Translations under genes and position numbers: made by a program
Part shown: piece after piece, positions 36,598 to 51,500 of the stretch
Position numbering within the stretch: position 1 is the first letter of the stretch
Layout of the letters: each line of letters starts with the position of its first letter
Source of the DNA: Ancistrus triradiatus
Taxonomy: Eukaryota; Chordata; Actinopteri; Siluriformes; Loricariidae
DNA: 64,000 nt
NCBI GenBank assembly: GCA_025084515.1
Contig: JAJAGP010000333.1
Coordinates: forward strand, 211,655-275,654
Reading direction: 5' to 3'
The notes under the pieces: generated by a model
The model's database searches: none
What the model saw: the letters and a program-made list of their open reading frames with translations, nothing else
What the model was told of the DNA's origin: nothing

Positions 36598-39500
36598 AGT
36601 CATTCTTCATCATGGGAAAGAACAGGACAATCAATACAATTTAAATAAGAGAAGTGTATTGACCTTTAAATAGCTACTTGCCTGAAAATGCCCATATCTA
36701 CAGTCATTGCAATAACAAAAACTGACAATTTTGCCTTCATGAGAACCCAAGTTTATTTTGCTCAAACACACACAGCAAGGAGGACTGTAAGACAGGCAAA
36801 AACACCGCCAAGGATCACTGTTGCCAGTGTGAGATTAAGCTAATTTACCAAGTGGTGAATTTCTAATCAACCCTTTTCACTCATCATTACCAGGGTTGCC
36901 AATAATTGTGGAACTGACTGTATATATTACCTTTTTATTAATGGTTTAGGAACTCAAGAATTCATCCATGAATTTCTGTTTCACTGGGCTATAAATAAGA
37001 GGAGACATGAAGACTGAAAATTTTATGAATCTGCCTGCAAAAGGACAAAGGTGTATTTTGGCAAAATGAGGAGCATGGTTACACAGGCAAAATCAACTAT
37101 CACATTTGGAAATAAAGGATCATAGTTGTAAACTGGCAGAAGATAGTAGCAATTTGGGGTCAAGTCTCCAAATTAGATGCTGCTATGCCAACAAACTGTT
37201 GGAAAGCATGAAAGAAGACAGTTCTTTCTTTCATCTAACCACAAATGTAAGCACCTGGCCTTCACTAGGTGCTGCTACAATTTCTGAACTGGATTTTATG
37301 GTGAGTTTCTTTTGGCAACAAACACTTTAAGGAAGGTTTGATGTTAAAAACAGAAGAAGAATAAAGCTGTTCTTAAAACAATAACCTAATGTCCCCTGTT
37401 AAGTGTGGTGGAGGATCTTTAGTTACATAAGGTTACTTTACTTCAAGAGCCCAAGGAAGCTTGTTAGGTACATATCATGGGTTCAATGAAAACTTGATAA
37501 TCAGGCATATGTTGCCTATATACAACAACTGGGTTGTGATTCAAAAATCCAGGTGGACAATAATCCAAATCCACACAAAAATGGTTCAGATGATCACAGA
37601 ATCAAGCTTTAGACATGATAATCCCAGTGCCATAACCTAATCCTTATGAAATGAATCAGTCATCTAAGAGTGTTCAAATAATAAATTCAAGAACGTGAAT
37701 CATTCTTTGCATGTTTCCATTGATAGTTGTCAAAATGTACAGTTATATGCAAAACTGTTAAGCCACCATTAGATTTGTTGTTTTAGCAATGATATAGTGA
37801 CTATATGTAGCATCCACATCCACATCCACAGCCTCAAACAGTCAGACTCCAAACTCAACCATGGCAAAGACCAAAAAGCTATCGAAGGACACCAGAAAGA
37901 AAATTGTAGACCTGCACCAGGTTGGGAAGAGTGAATCTACAATAGGCAAGCAGGTTGGTGTGAATAAATCAACTGTGGGAGCAATTGTAAGAAAATGGAA
38001 GACATACAGGACCATTGATAATCTCCCTCGAATCTGGGGCTCCACGCAAGATCTCACCCCGTGGGGTCAAATGATCATGAGAAAAATGGTGAAATGTGAA
38101 GCAAAACTCCCAGAACTACTCTACACGGAGGGACCTGATGAATGACCTGCAGAGAGCTGGGACCAAAGTAACAAAGGGCTTACCATCAGTAACACACACT
38201 ATGCCGAGAGTGGACTCAGATCCTGCAGTGCCATGCGTGGTCCCCCTTCCTTAAGCCAGTACATGTCCAGGCCCCGTCTGAAGTTTGCAGAGAGCATATA
38301 GGATGATCCAGAAGAGGATTGGGAGAATATCATGTGGTCCAGATTTGAAACCAAAACAGAACTTTGGTAAAAACTCAACGCGTCGTGTCTGGAGGAAGAA
38401 GAATTCTGAGTTGCAATTCCAAGAACACCATACCTACTGTGAAGCATGGGGGTGGAAACATCATGCTTTGGGGCTGTTTTTCTGCAGAGGGAACAGGACG
38501 ACTGATCCGTGTTAAGGGAAGAATGAATGAGGCCATGTATCGTGAGATTTTAAGCCAAAACCTCCTTCCATCAGTGAGAGCATTGAAGATGGAACGTGGC
38601 TGGGTCTTCCAGCATGACAATGATCCCAAACACACCACTCGGGCAACGAAGGAGTGGCTCCGTAAAAAGTCCTGGAGTGACCTAGCCAGTCTCTAGACCT
38701 CAACCCCATAGACAATTTGTGGAAGGAGTTGAAAGTCCGTGTTGCCCCAAAACATCACTGCTCTAGAGGAGATCTGCATGGAGGAATGGGCCAAAATACC
38801 AGCTACAGTGTGTGCCAACCTGGTGAAGACTTACAGGAAACATTTTTTCTCATTTTGTCTCTCATAGTTGAAGTGTAGCTATGATGAAAATTACAGACTT
38901 CTCTCATCTTTCTAAGTAGGAGAACTTGCACAATCAGTGGCTGACTAAATACTTTTTGCCCCACTGTATATGGTCAATTTACCATTGCTAAAACAACGGT
39001 ATATCTAATCTACAGGTGGCACAGTACAGTATATTCTATGAAAGTGCATTAAGAGTAGGTTTTTAGTTAAAATTAAAATTAAATAATGAGGGATGACTGT
39101 GGCTGACTGTAGAGTTAAACTAAACCAGTACCCCAGTAAAAATGTATTCAAATGTCACTGAGTAGATGCAAATGATCTCTGGATCTACCACAGGTTATAA
39201 TGGTTTTAAAAGTTTTTCTTTGTTATTTATGTTTTGCAGTCTCTCTGCAAATATTCTGAAAGTTGTATAAGTAGAGTAATGGTAAGCTAAGTACAAGCTG
39301 TTAATCCATATCACAATAATAACCTACACATATGCCCGTATGATAACACAGAGGGGGTGCTGGTGTCATTACCTGCAGGAGCACCTGGTTCTCTGCTCTT
39401 TCCTCTTGCTTCAGAGTCAGAGGCTGCAGGTCCAAGACCATCCACCTCCTGAAAACTGCTGCTCTGCTTTCCCCACACGCGGTGGATCTGCATGGCAGCC

Positions 39501-42500
39501 TCACGCTCTGCAGCCAGGTCCAGATCCTGCTGTGCCAGGTGAGCTCGCAACTGTCTGATCTCAAACTGAGAAGGAGAAACACGACATGTCTATAAGCCTG
39601 CTCACCTCCTGTATTCTCCTATCAGTGCATGATTATCCCAAACATGCAGAATCCATTTCAGTGTTCACATCATCTAAGAGGAGCATTAATTCAGCCTATC
39701 AAATGCCAATCACTGTGCCTAATCAATCCACTTATAAGTATAAGTCAAGTCAAGTCAGATGTATTTATATAGCGCTTTTTACAATGGAGCATTGTCTCAA
39801 AGCAACATTAGATTATCTCCTAATAACTACGTCCAATCCCAAATTGAGCAAGCCTGGGGTGACAGTGGCAAGGAAAAACTCAAAATGAGGAAGAAACCTT
39901 GGGAGGACCAAGACTCAAAAAGGGACCCAACCTTTTGGGCGGCGTAGATGATAAATCTAAGAATGAAACTAAAGTCATGGAGTCATACTTCAAATAAAAT
40001 GTGAAATAAAGTGGGGCAAAAAAGTATTTAGCCAGCCACCGACCGCGCAAGTTCCCCCACCCAGAAAGTATAATTATTCCTGCCCTCTGTTATTAGATTG
40101 ACAGACCTCAACTTCTCATTCTCTGAAGAGCCGGTGTTTGGACACTACTCATATTATCTGTTGTATTATTTTCTTACAGGGAAAAGCAGCACATTCTCAT
40201 AATGTAGCCTATGAGCTCTTTCACTAATGATGTTGGAGATTTAGAAATGCTGAGATGGAGCTTGTGTTCTTATCAGACACGACCAGAAAGCTTGCACTTC
40301 AGTGTTGTTTTCATTAAAAATATACACATATAGAGAGAGAAAGCTTAACTAATAAAGTAATAATACAATGATTTAAAGATTTCACTGATGTTACAGCATG
40401 TTTGAAGTATAAACGTAACAAGGCACGTTCAAACAAATCACTTACTGCACAATTATGTCTTTAAAATTCTGGTATTGTAAATGAACTACAACAGATAAAC
40501 AATACCAACCGTACACACAAATCACCAACGGAAATTTCCCTTACTTAACGGCAATGTGCATTTGGGTTGTACGTGCCAGTGCTGCCCTCTATTGGTGGAA
40601 GAATGAATGACCACTGTTGTTATAAAAAGCAGTTTTTACGACTTGTAGCTGTTTAAATAAACGGTATGCAGTTTTGTGGAATTTAGCTTTACATGTTATG
40701 ACTTATCTTCACTTTAACATCACAATGGCAACACGTTTTACATTAAATATTCTTGTTCACTCACTTTTTGTTGTGTACAGTTTGTATAAACGTGCTATTT
40801 TATTTCATCGAATTGCTGGATGTTTTTACTTTTTATTAGGCAATATCAATGTCTAAACCACATCAGATATTAACGCTACATTTGCACACACATAGCACAC
40901 ACCAGGCTATTGTTGATGCATCCGTATGGACAACTGGAGATTATTAGGAGATAATCTAAACTTGTAAAGTTGCTTTGAGACAATGCTGCATTGTAAAAAG
41001 CGCTATATAAATAAATCTGACTTGACTTGACTTGAACTGCTTGTGCTGAATGAATCAGAGGGGTATACAGGGGTAATTTATGATGTCTGTTTACTTTTTG
41101 GCTTTTCCCTGTTCCCAAATACCTCACTCTGTTCATAAAGACTTTATCATCAGCATACATTTTAGACACAATCGGGACCAATGCATGTGGTCCTCAGGTG
41201 AGACTGAGTGCTACTGGTGCTTAGGAAGATGGGCAGATAAGAGAGATGAACGTTATTCACCGCCTGTTCTTGGCAGATCTGAGTGAGCCTTTCCAGCTGC
41301 TCCTCCCGCACAGCTTTAGCTTTCTCATACTGTTGAAGCTCCATCTCCATCTCCACTTTCACCTGCAGAACGTATGCTGGAGACACACAAACACTATTAG
41401 CACAACCGGTATATGCAGAATTCCTATTTTATTGGGTATATCAACATTGTGCCTATTCTTATTGGTCACGAAATGACCACAGCTTGTATAGCAAGGGTCC
41501 ACCACAGGACCGTCACTGTCCTCAAGGTATTTGGCTGGACTATTCCAAGGATTGTAACAGTGACATGGTTGTGACTGTTGGATTGGTCTGCCAATCAGAC
41601 CATCTAATGAGTGTACCACAATCATTAGATAACTTTGGCAGATAAATTTGTGATCCAAAATGACTTGTGTGATTGTAGTAATGTGTTCAGCTTTTCTGCT
41701 GTGCATGATACACAGCACCAGCACCAAAAGCTCATATGCTTCCTCAATGTCAGTGTCATTACTGTGCTACGAATGTTTTAACTTCAAAATCTGTCTGTCA
41801 ACCAGCCTTATAATACCATGTAGTATCTGGTGATCCCTTTTCAGTTGTTCACAGAGTAGAGGTGGGTGACCATCATGCACAGTAACAGACTGATTAAAAT
41901 CTGTGATTGTACACCTACAAAGTACACTTACAGTCCACAATTTGTAGTAAAGATTGTTGTAAAAACCAATAAACAAAAAAAGATATGGAAAAGTCTGGTT
42001 GGTTAGTTTAATGTCACACTAAACATATGAAAGAAATGTAACCTTTAACCAAAGATTTTATTTTATTCATTTGTTTTTAACAAATCAAGTGCCATAATTA
42101 TTAGCACCCCTGCAACGTACCCCATACTTTGGGCAAAATAATAAGATTTGATGCAGAACAAAGTGTTTGAGACAATCCCCAGTACAGAATCTCTTCATCC
42201 TCCAAATATAGACATAAGGTGGGGGCCAGCACTCTGGGAGCTGACTGTCATGGACTTTTCTCCACAGCCACCCGACCTAAACCCCATGAAGCAAAGGGGG
42301 ATATACCAAATACTAATAAATTCTAAATTGCATGTATGCTTTTTTCAAAGACTCAACTTTTCAGTCAAATTCAAAGTATTTTGATAATACAAATTGTAAT
42401 TAAAAGCTTTGTATTATTTTGGGAAAATGCAAAACAGAAGCATTTTCATTGGTGGTCTCAGATTTTTGGCCTCCAATGTATGTTTTAGGTTATTGTCCTG

Positions 42501-45500
42501 CCGGAAAAAACCCTTCAAGAGTTTCTAAGCTCTCGGGTAAATCTACTAACTTATAAATGAGAGGATTCAGTTACAGTTTCCCCATAAAAAGTCTAGGGGT
42601 GCCAGTAATTGTGACATAAGTGGTTTATGTTAAACACAAAACAACAAATTGAAAGGGTGTTTTAGAATACGTTTAATTAAAGGTTAGATTACTATCATAA
42701 TCTCAAAATGATATTAAGAATGTTACCCATAAATACATTTTTCTAATCCATCCTTTAGAGTGGTGCCACCCATTCTGGATCTGAACATAAACCATCCATC
42801 CATAACACAAAAAAAACCTGCCTAAAATTAATATTGTGTTGGCCCCCCTTTTCCGCCAAGGCTCTGATCCATCAAGGTATGGACTACACAAAACCTCTGA
42901 AGGTGTCGAATGGTATCTGGCATCAAGACGTTAGCACCAGATCCTTTAGGTCCTGTAAGTTGTGAGTTGGAGCTTCAATGGAACAGACTTGTTTGTCTAG
43001 CACATCCCACAGATGGTGTTCCTCAAACCATTCCTGAACAATTTTTGCTCAGGACTGTGTGGCAGTGTGCATTATGGTGCTGAAAGAGGCCACTGCCATT
43101 AGGGAATACCATTGCCATGAAGAGGTGTACCACAACTGCAACAATGTATAGGTAAGTAGTACATATCAAGAAAACATCTACAATAATGCCAGCACCAAAG
43201 GTTTTCCAGCAGAACATTGCCCAGAGGATCACACTATCAGTATTACTCAGTTCACCTGTCAGTGGTTTTAATGTTATGGCTGATCAGTGAATATCCCCGA
43301 ACTTGGACTGGGCTGGACTGGGCTGCATAGGGGTCACTGTTTCAGCCTGGGAAGGTGATCCCCCATCCGCTGGCACAATGGTACTGATAAGTTAATCACA
43401 GGTCATGTACATTTAGAGACAGCTATAAGAAAGCTCATTTAGAAGCAGGTCTTCTCTCACTTGGGCACTCTACCAGCAGGTAGAGCAGGTAGATCTACTC
43501 CAATCTGCACTTTGTATCCAGGTAGGAGCATTTACAGGCAGCAGGTACAGCACAACACAATAAGAGACTGGCTGTGTGGCCAGACGCACACTGTGTGTGA
43601 ATCATGCTGGATGAACTGAAAGGTTCTATTAGTGTTCGTGCCAGACTCATTCCTGCCGCTCCTAAATGAGACTGTACCAGCTGAGCAGTGTGAAATGAGA
43701 ACTGTCATCACCAAACTCTATCTTAATTAGGCAGTTATCAGTAGGGCCAAACTGCTGAGCTCACTCTGATGGAGCAACGTTTGCATGCTAGCTTTCTAGA
43801 ATCAGCTTATATTTATGTTTACATTTATGTTATCATTGGGCAGATGCTTTTATCGAGAGCGATTTACAAAAAGTGCAAACTGTTCAATGAACTTAAATAT
43901 TTATTAAGGCATGCAGTTAAAAGGACAATTTTAAAATCTAAATTCTAGAAAACGGTTGTATGTACAATTTACAATCAAGCATTGATTTTCTTTTATAGAT
44001 CCAATAAAATGAAACATGCCAAGTGTTTCTTACACACAATTTGAAATAGTATTCAAAATGCTGATGCCGTGGACTATGATGTTTGCAGACGACATTGTGA
44101 TCTGTAGTGAGAACAGGGAACAGGTAGAAGAGAACTTGGAGAGGTGGAGGCATAAGCTGGAAAGGAGAGGAATGAAAGTCAACTGTAGTAAGACAGAATA
44201 CATGTGTAAAAATGAAAGGGAGGCAGGTGGAACAGTCAGGCTACAGGGATCAGTGGTCACAAAGGTCCAGGAGTTCAGGTACTTGGGATCAACTGTCCAA
44301 GGAAATGGGGAGTGTGGAAAGGAGGTGAAGAAGAGAGTACAGGCAGGATGGAGTGGGTGGAGAAGAGTGTCAGGAGTGCTGTGTGACAAAAGTGAAAGGA
44401 AAGATTTATAAGAGAGTAGTGAGACCAGCCTTGTTGTATGGCTTAGAGACAGTGGCACTGACAAAGAGACAGGAAGCAGAGCTGGAGGTGGCAGAACTTA
44501 AGATGTTGAGGTTCTCTTTAGGAGTGTCTAGGGTGGACAGGATTAGGAATGAGATCATCAGAGGGACAGCACAGGTTGGAAAATTTGGGAGAGACAAAAT
44601 TCGAGAGGGAAGACTGAGATGGTTTGGACATGTGCAGAGGAGGGATAGTGGATATATTGTAGGAGGATGTTGGAGATGGAGCTGCCCAGGCAAGAGACGG
44701 AGAGGAAGACCAAAGAGGAGTTATTATTTGGGTTGTGGGTGAATGAAGATATGCAGGGAGTTGGGGTGAGAGTAGAGGATGTGGAGGACAGGGTGAGAGG
44801 TGGAAACGTTTAACTCGCTGTGGTGACCCCTGATAAAGGGAGAAGCCGAAAGAAGAAGAAGAAGATTCAAAATGCTGAACTATAAACATGTGGGCGCTAA
44901 CCGTAGACTCTAGTCCATTGTTCATTGAAGTTCACTTAGTAATGCTTCAGTGTACATAGATTCTGATAAAAGTTAGACAAAATGCAAACTTTAGAGTTCC
45001 AGCTGCAGGTGTAATTTGTCAGGGAAATTATTGTTGGAACTGTGGTAGCCTAGCGGGTAAGGTACTGGGCTATGGACGAGAAGGTCCAGGGTTCAAATCC
45101 CACCTCTGCCAAGCTGCCACTGTTGGGCCTTTAACCCACAATTTCTTGGACTATAAGATTGTATCAATTGTATCAAGTCGCTCTGGATAAGGGCGTTTGC
45201 TAAATGCTGTAAATGTATTAATTATGTTTCATGAGCAAACAGCATCTGACTTTATATTAGAATAACTGAATGCTGTTTAGATGTTAAAACTGCAAAATGC
45301 ATTGTAAAATTTTAGGCTACAGTATTCAGCATTACACGTCACATAGAATAGTGTTAGATTATATAAAATAATGCATATACAATGTAACAAAAATTCTTCA
45401 TTTTATGATTTGGCAGAGTCTGAAGTTGCACCTATTCTTTACTAGACACTAGACAACCTGAAGCTTTAGTAGTAATAATATAGACAATATTAAACATTTT

Positions 45501-48500
45501 AAATTCTGTACAATTCGTGCTGTACGATTGAAATGGTTCAGACAAGTCCTCCGTTGTGTGCTAGTGATCGCCATTTCAACCAACAATGCTCACGGTATAA
45601 AATTAGTTGGGTGATGATTTTTAGATCATTGTTAATTTGATGACTGTCACCATGCAGCAGCAATGTTTGGACAGTGGACACAAACTGCTATACCTGGTTA
45701 ATTTCACTTAATTATAGAAGGAGGTTTAGGTAATTTTTTTTTCTGATATCTTTATGTTTTAGCAGGATATATGATTGCAAGCAGCTATGCAGGCAGCAAG
45801 GCATACTGTTTCGCTACTTGAGCATAGTTGTCATTTCTGTTTGCGAAAAAAGAAAACAATCAGCCACCATGAGATAGTATTACATGTTACAGATTCCTAC
45901 AGGTCTTTTTGTACATGGTTATCACGACAAGTAACAAAAAACACAGGGAGGGCCAACCTTTTTAAAACAATCCTACTGGGCAATTATTGTTGTTACATGC
46001 TTTTTTACACTGTTCTGTTTAAATGTTTTTCATTAATTGTCACACTACTAATTATTGTGTTATGGTCTTGGCTGTTTCACACACTGACCCAAAACACTAC
46101 ACTCCTGTCATTTCTAACTATAAAGCAGTACCGTATTTTTCGGACCATGAGGCGCACTTAAAATCCTTTAACTTTCTCAAAAATCGACAGTGCGCCTTTA
46201 AATGCGGTGCGTCTAATGTATGAATTAATTCTGGTTGAGCCTTCTGACCTAGAACCGATTGTAGATGGTACACGTGCGCTCATAAATCTGTCAAATGTTT
46301 TAGCACGGTCCTTGGTAGGTTACGAAGCTCACGGCCACCCGTAGTCAGGAAACATCGCTGAGTAATACGGTATGTGCTTTCAAGCATTAGGGTACGTGCA
46401 TTCATTCATTCATTCATTTTCGAAGCGGATTTCAAACACAGCGCTATCAGTCACGCAGTACAACATGGGGACATAGAGCAGCTGTGGAGAATTCAACATT
46501 AACGAATCAATGGTAGGGAAGTGGAGGAAGCAAGAAGACGCCCTGCGGCAGGTAAAGACCAAACTGAGCTTCCGTGGGAACTTAAGAGTTTTGTTTCATT
46601 TCATGCGCCTTATAACCCGGTGCGCTTTATGTATGAAAATAGATTCATCAGTAGTCGATCATTGATATTGCGTCTTATAACCCGGTGCGCTTCATAGCCC
46701 GAAAAATACGGTAACTGGATTTAAATATCCCTTGTTTCCTGTAAAAGTCAGTGATGACACCGCTGATGCATGAGACAGATATGACCTAATGTAAGCCATT
46801 CAGGGGAGTAAACGTTCATTTGTAGAATCATCTCTGTCACAGTGTGACAGCTGAAGCCTCTACGCTTGTGTATTTTTAACTCTACACCTGTGTCTCATTC
46901 AGTCAGTGGGCTGTGTGCTGACTGTGTGAAAGGCAGGGGAGAACCACAGGGGGGAGTCACACTGAAGACCTTACAAAGGCTCGAGTGTTCTACATTTTAG
47001 TCTTCGCAAAGCCTCCACTTCTTTTTTTCTGCTTGGCACGGCAAGTTCTTTTTTTGCAGTGAAGAGTGCATATTAACTATTATCTTCTACATGTTATATA
47101 AACGTATATAATATATTATTATTAAATATTATATAATAAGACATTATAATATTTTTCCTAAGAATTCATAACATTGGACCTACTACAGTATGTTCAACTG
47201 GGATTTCCTAAGCTGTGGTGAGATGGACAGATGTCAGAAAAGCACAGGTTTGTTTATGTCCTACACTATATGTAAAGATGGAGACAGAAATTCAGAATTG
47301 GTTAGACATCCTGTTCCCCTAACAGACAGAAACATGGCTAACCTGCCACATACATTGACCTTGCATTAATAGGGGAGCTGGGCCTAACCACTACAGACAG
47401 GAGAGGTCAGCATGAATTTTAACGAAAGGGATGCTGGCCAAACTGCTCGAGAAGCACCTATTGATTAACGAGACACTGCAGTCATAATGACCATCTGACA
47501 CAATAAGCACTGGCATCTGTCATCTGTACCTATTTTAAGAAGCTAAAGATTGGTTTTATCAATATGTCAGCTCTGCTGTTCTATCAGGTAAGGATTTCTA
47601 CCACATATGTATATTGTGCACAGACAAGAGAAACCAAATAAACATTCACATTAAGAAAGAAATTCTTCAATTTGGGTCATTTAGATTGTATCCATTTGTG
47701 ATGTGAAGGTATTGTGTGTTAGATGGTTGTTAGTGTGGTTAGCTGTGTCTTTCAATAGGCTGCACATTGTGTTCAACAGCCATACAATGATTGTCATGAT
47801 TATTAACTGCAGCTCAATACAGAGTCCAAAATCAGGTCTGAATTTGACTGGTTAAACATAAATACATTACAATATATGAGTTAAAAGCAACAAAAACACA
47901 GTGACTTAATTCCTACTGAGATCTAACTATAGCAACTATTGTAGAATAATATTCAACTGATATGTGTTGGAGGAAAGTTTGGGTAAAACAAAGTAATAAT
48001 CATGCTATTTTCTTATCATTCAGTCATAAGTATAGTAAACTATAAGTGATACGTATCAGTATCAGATAATAACAGTTTGATGGTGCTTTGTATCAAACCT
48101 GTCTTTAAAGATGTTAACATTACCTCTGCTAACAGTATAAAAGTGCTGTTTGAATAGCAAAACAAGGCAACCAGCTAGCACATTGCATGGAGTTATTACC
48201 ATAAATGGAGCTTACCATCAATAATCCTCTTGACCCTCCATATTCGAAGGGTGATGATGAGGCTGATGGCATCCCAGGGGCTACTGGGTCCATTAGCAAC
48301 AGTGGAGGCAACCATGGGGGCCAAAGAGAGCACAATCACAGCACCATCAAACACCTAGGGCCAAGACAAAATCACAGCAGGCACTGATAAACCTTTACAT
48401 TTAAACCTTAACATTGATTTACAGAGTTACCATAATAATAAAATAACAATAATAAAAATAATGAGCTCCAACACTCCCGGATAACCAAGGGATAAAGCAG

Positions 48501-51500
48501 AATAGGACTGAAACTGAAATGATGTTCTATTCCCCATGTAGTGCACTATGCAGTTTGGAATAATGGCATTTGCACCCTTCATCGTGCATTACTTATCAAA
48601 TAGAAAGCCATTTTATCTCAACCAAAGGGGTGCTTAAATATATTAGAATTACATAAGTCATTAGGCGCTTTCGCACCAGAGGAAGTTTTTTATAGTTCTT
48701 AGAGCTGTGCCACCTTTGTCGCGTGTTCGCACCTCAGGGCCTGGGGGTGATTGTAGTTCGTAGAATGGTTTGTATAGGGACATTTCTAGCTCCTACGTCA
48801 AGGTAAGGTCTTTTCTCAGTGCATAGGAACCCTAAATGATGTAAGTATGTGGTGACTGGTCCAGATGTAAAAGCACAGAGATTAGTCCAGCCATAGTGAT
48901 GCAGTTGGAAAGTGATCATAAACAGAACTTGGATTTGTCGCTACAGACAATATGGTTCCAGTCCATAGCAGTGCAGGTTTCTCGTTCACAACCACTGCAA
49001 ACCAAGGCAACAGTGGCTGGCTGTCAATGGCATGACACCTAATGGGTGCAGTGACAACAACTTTCCTTCTGCTAAACTCCTGGAAATGATCGGGGCATAA
49101 TTATAGGGCACCAAGGGAGCACTTTTCTGCCCTCTTGTGGCAAGACCCAGTGCCTAATCAGACTACATCTGTAATCATTTACATATCTATCTGAAACATA
49201 ACAGCAATCTGACATTTCTATCTGAGTGCTTTATTTTTTTTTGTCAATGAGTATAGTTCTCTGGGGAGCTCTAGGGGATGAATTCCTCCCTAGCTCCATC
49301 TTTTTCATTCTGATTAGCTGAAAAGTCCAAACTAAAAAGGACACAAAACTTTTGCTTATTACTAATGTAGTCCACTTCACTGTTACATATACATACAGCA
49401 AACTTGGCAAACGTACACTGCTCATCAAGGTACAGAACAGGCAGCAGCGTGGTGGGGTTCTACAACACAGCAGTGACATTGAGAGCATGCCACTGCAGTA
49501 GTAAAAGAGTCTCCTCCCTTATTACCCCTCTCTCTCTTTCTCTCTCCATCTTAATTAGCCCCCGGGGAGCTTACCTCAACTTTATTCTCTATGTAATCCC
49601 ATATCCCCAGCACCACAATCCGGAACATCGTCTGAAGGAGAGAAACAGGAAACAGAGTCAAGGAGAGGAAAGCTGAAAGTTTTAAGACATCAACATTTGG
49701 TAACGCTTGACTGACAGGTTGTGTTTCTGGAATTTCTGGAATGACTGACGTTACATCAGAACTTCATGACACCTGTCACGAGTACACCACATGGCCAAAA
49801 GTACGTAGACACCAGTTTAACTAACTATTATTTCAGTCACACCCCTTGCGTACAGGTACATAAAATCAATCACATATGTCAGTGTCAGTATGCAGTAGTC
49901 TTCAGGCTGACGTTAACTACAAGGGCCGAGCAAAGAAGTCACAGAAGAGCAGCTTTTGGATGTCCTTATATTTAACCATTTATCAAATGAACCTCCTTTG
50001 GCAAGCTGTGACAGATCATCACCATTATCTGACTCAAATATGCCAGAAGTACACAAGTTAGTTATCATGATGTACAGTAAGTCAAGCCTGTAAGTGGCAT
50101 AAAGCAACCTTATGTCAACAAAAAACTTGTCACATGTCACGTTAATGTCAATTCTTATCAGGGTGCTATACTACTGAGTTTAAAGTATGCTTCAAAGGTA
50201 CAGGATGATATTTAAAGAAGACAAAGATGTGTATCTCTTAGCCTAGTACATACAGCAGAGCTACATAATGATTTTGTGGAATATCCATATTGCATACCAT
50301 AATCTCTCACAAAACTGCAGATGATACGGATGAATCATAAACATTAATATTTCAGCAGAACATATTTCTAGCCTAAATGTGGTTTCCCTACATCTCATAC
50401 CAAAGCTTGTAACACATTACCAGCAGCATTTATCCAAATAACTTCACTACAGGAATTCAGAAAAAAATGGAGGACATGCATGAAGGACCAGCTACTAAAC
50501 ACTTCACATACACACCTCAGTGAAGAAAATGGAGAGAATGACCAGGCTGATCCAGTGAATGATGCCAGCAAACTGTAAAGCATTGGTGACTGAGGAGAAA
50601 ACAAACACAGACAAATATCAAAACAAAACTAAGCACAATTACTCAATCCATACATACATGTACAGGCGCTAGAATGTATACGTGGATCTTTTGGTGTTCC
50701 ACATATTTCTGCAGCAATTTGGCATGAAACGTGATCTGATTTTCATTCAAACACATCCACAGTTTGAGAACCTCTGAGTAACTGACGCATGATTCCAAGT
50801 CATGTGCTCCATTAATGAGATTTGATAATAAGCTAGAAATGGTTACAAATCATCTTAAAACAGATATGCTATATTGTCAGGTTAGGCAATTTCTGGGATG
50901 ACTTTTTGGGATGACTGCACATTAGAACTTCATGATTTGCAACAACATGTGCAAACGTATGCAGACACTCCAAAACTCATCCCATCTGAGGGAAGCATTG
51001 TGGTTTGTTGCTGCTCTTATAAATAAAAAAATATAAAAAATTGATTTCCTTTAGAGGACTTCAGGAACTTAAGAAAGCAAACATCATCTATATAAAGCAA
51101 AAATGGGAAAGAGAAACTAACAGCTACATTTCACTGGAAAGCTGGACAAAATATTGTGAATTCCAGTGGCAGATCTCAATTGCATGGAGAGCCTTAGTAG
51201 GTACTTTATCCCATCTGTTCAGTCTTCCCACCACTCAGGCTCTTCCAGCTGCTGGAGGAATTGTGGGTCCCAGGAATCTAATTCTTTCCATTTATTTTGG
51301 GCTTGTTCAAAAGTAAAAAAGAAAGAGCTTTTTTTGGGCTCCCATTTTTGACATCTATGGATATTAAAACAAAATACTTATTTGGAATCCTGAGTGTTGC
51401 TGCTAGAAAAGCGAATACAAAGGGTTACCTTCTCCTTGAGGCTTCAAGAAATAAAATTTGTGGAAATTTGGGAAAAGTGGAAAAAGTATATCACTCCTAG

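Noticed and set aside
44030..44925. Two minus-strand open frames opposite the RTE fragment
   Set aside because: They are antisense shadows of the LINE reading frame on the plus strand.
45040..45110. Possible functional tRNA gene (A and B boxes present)
   Set aside because: It does not fold into a full cloverleaf by eye and continues into a SINE tail shared with other copies.
45775..46161. Open frame of 128 codons with hydrophobic stretches
   Set aside because: It runs into the pogo-like element, has no recognisable domain and sits in an AT-rich intron where hydrophobic codons arise by chance.
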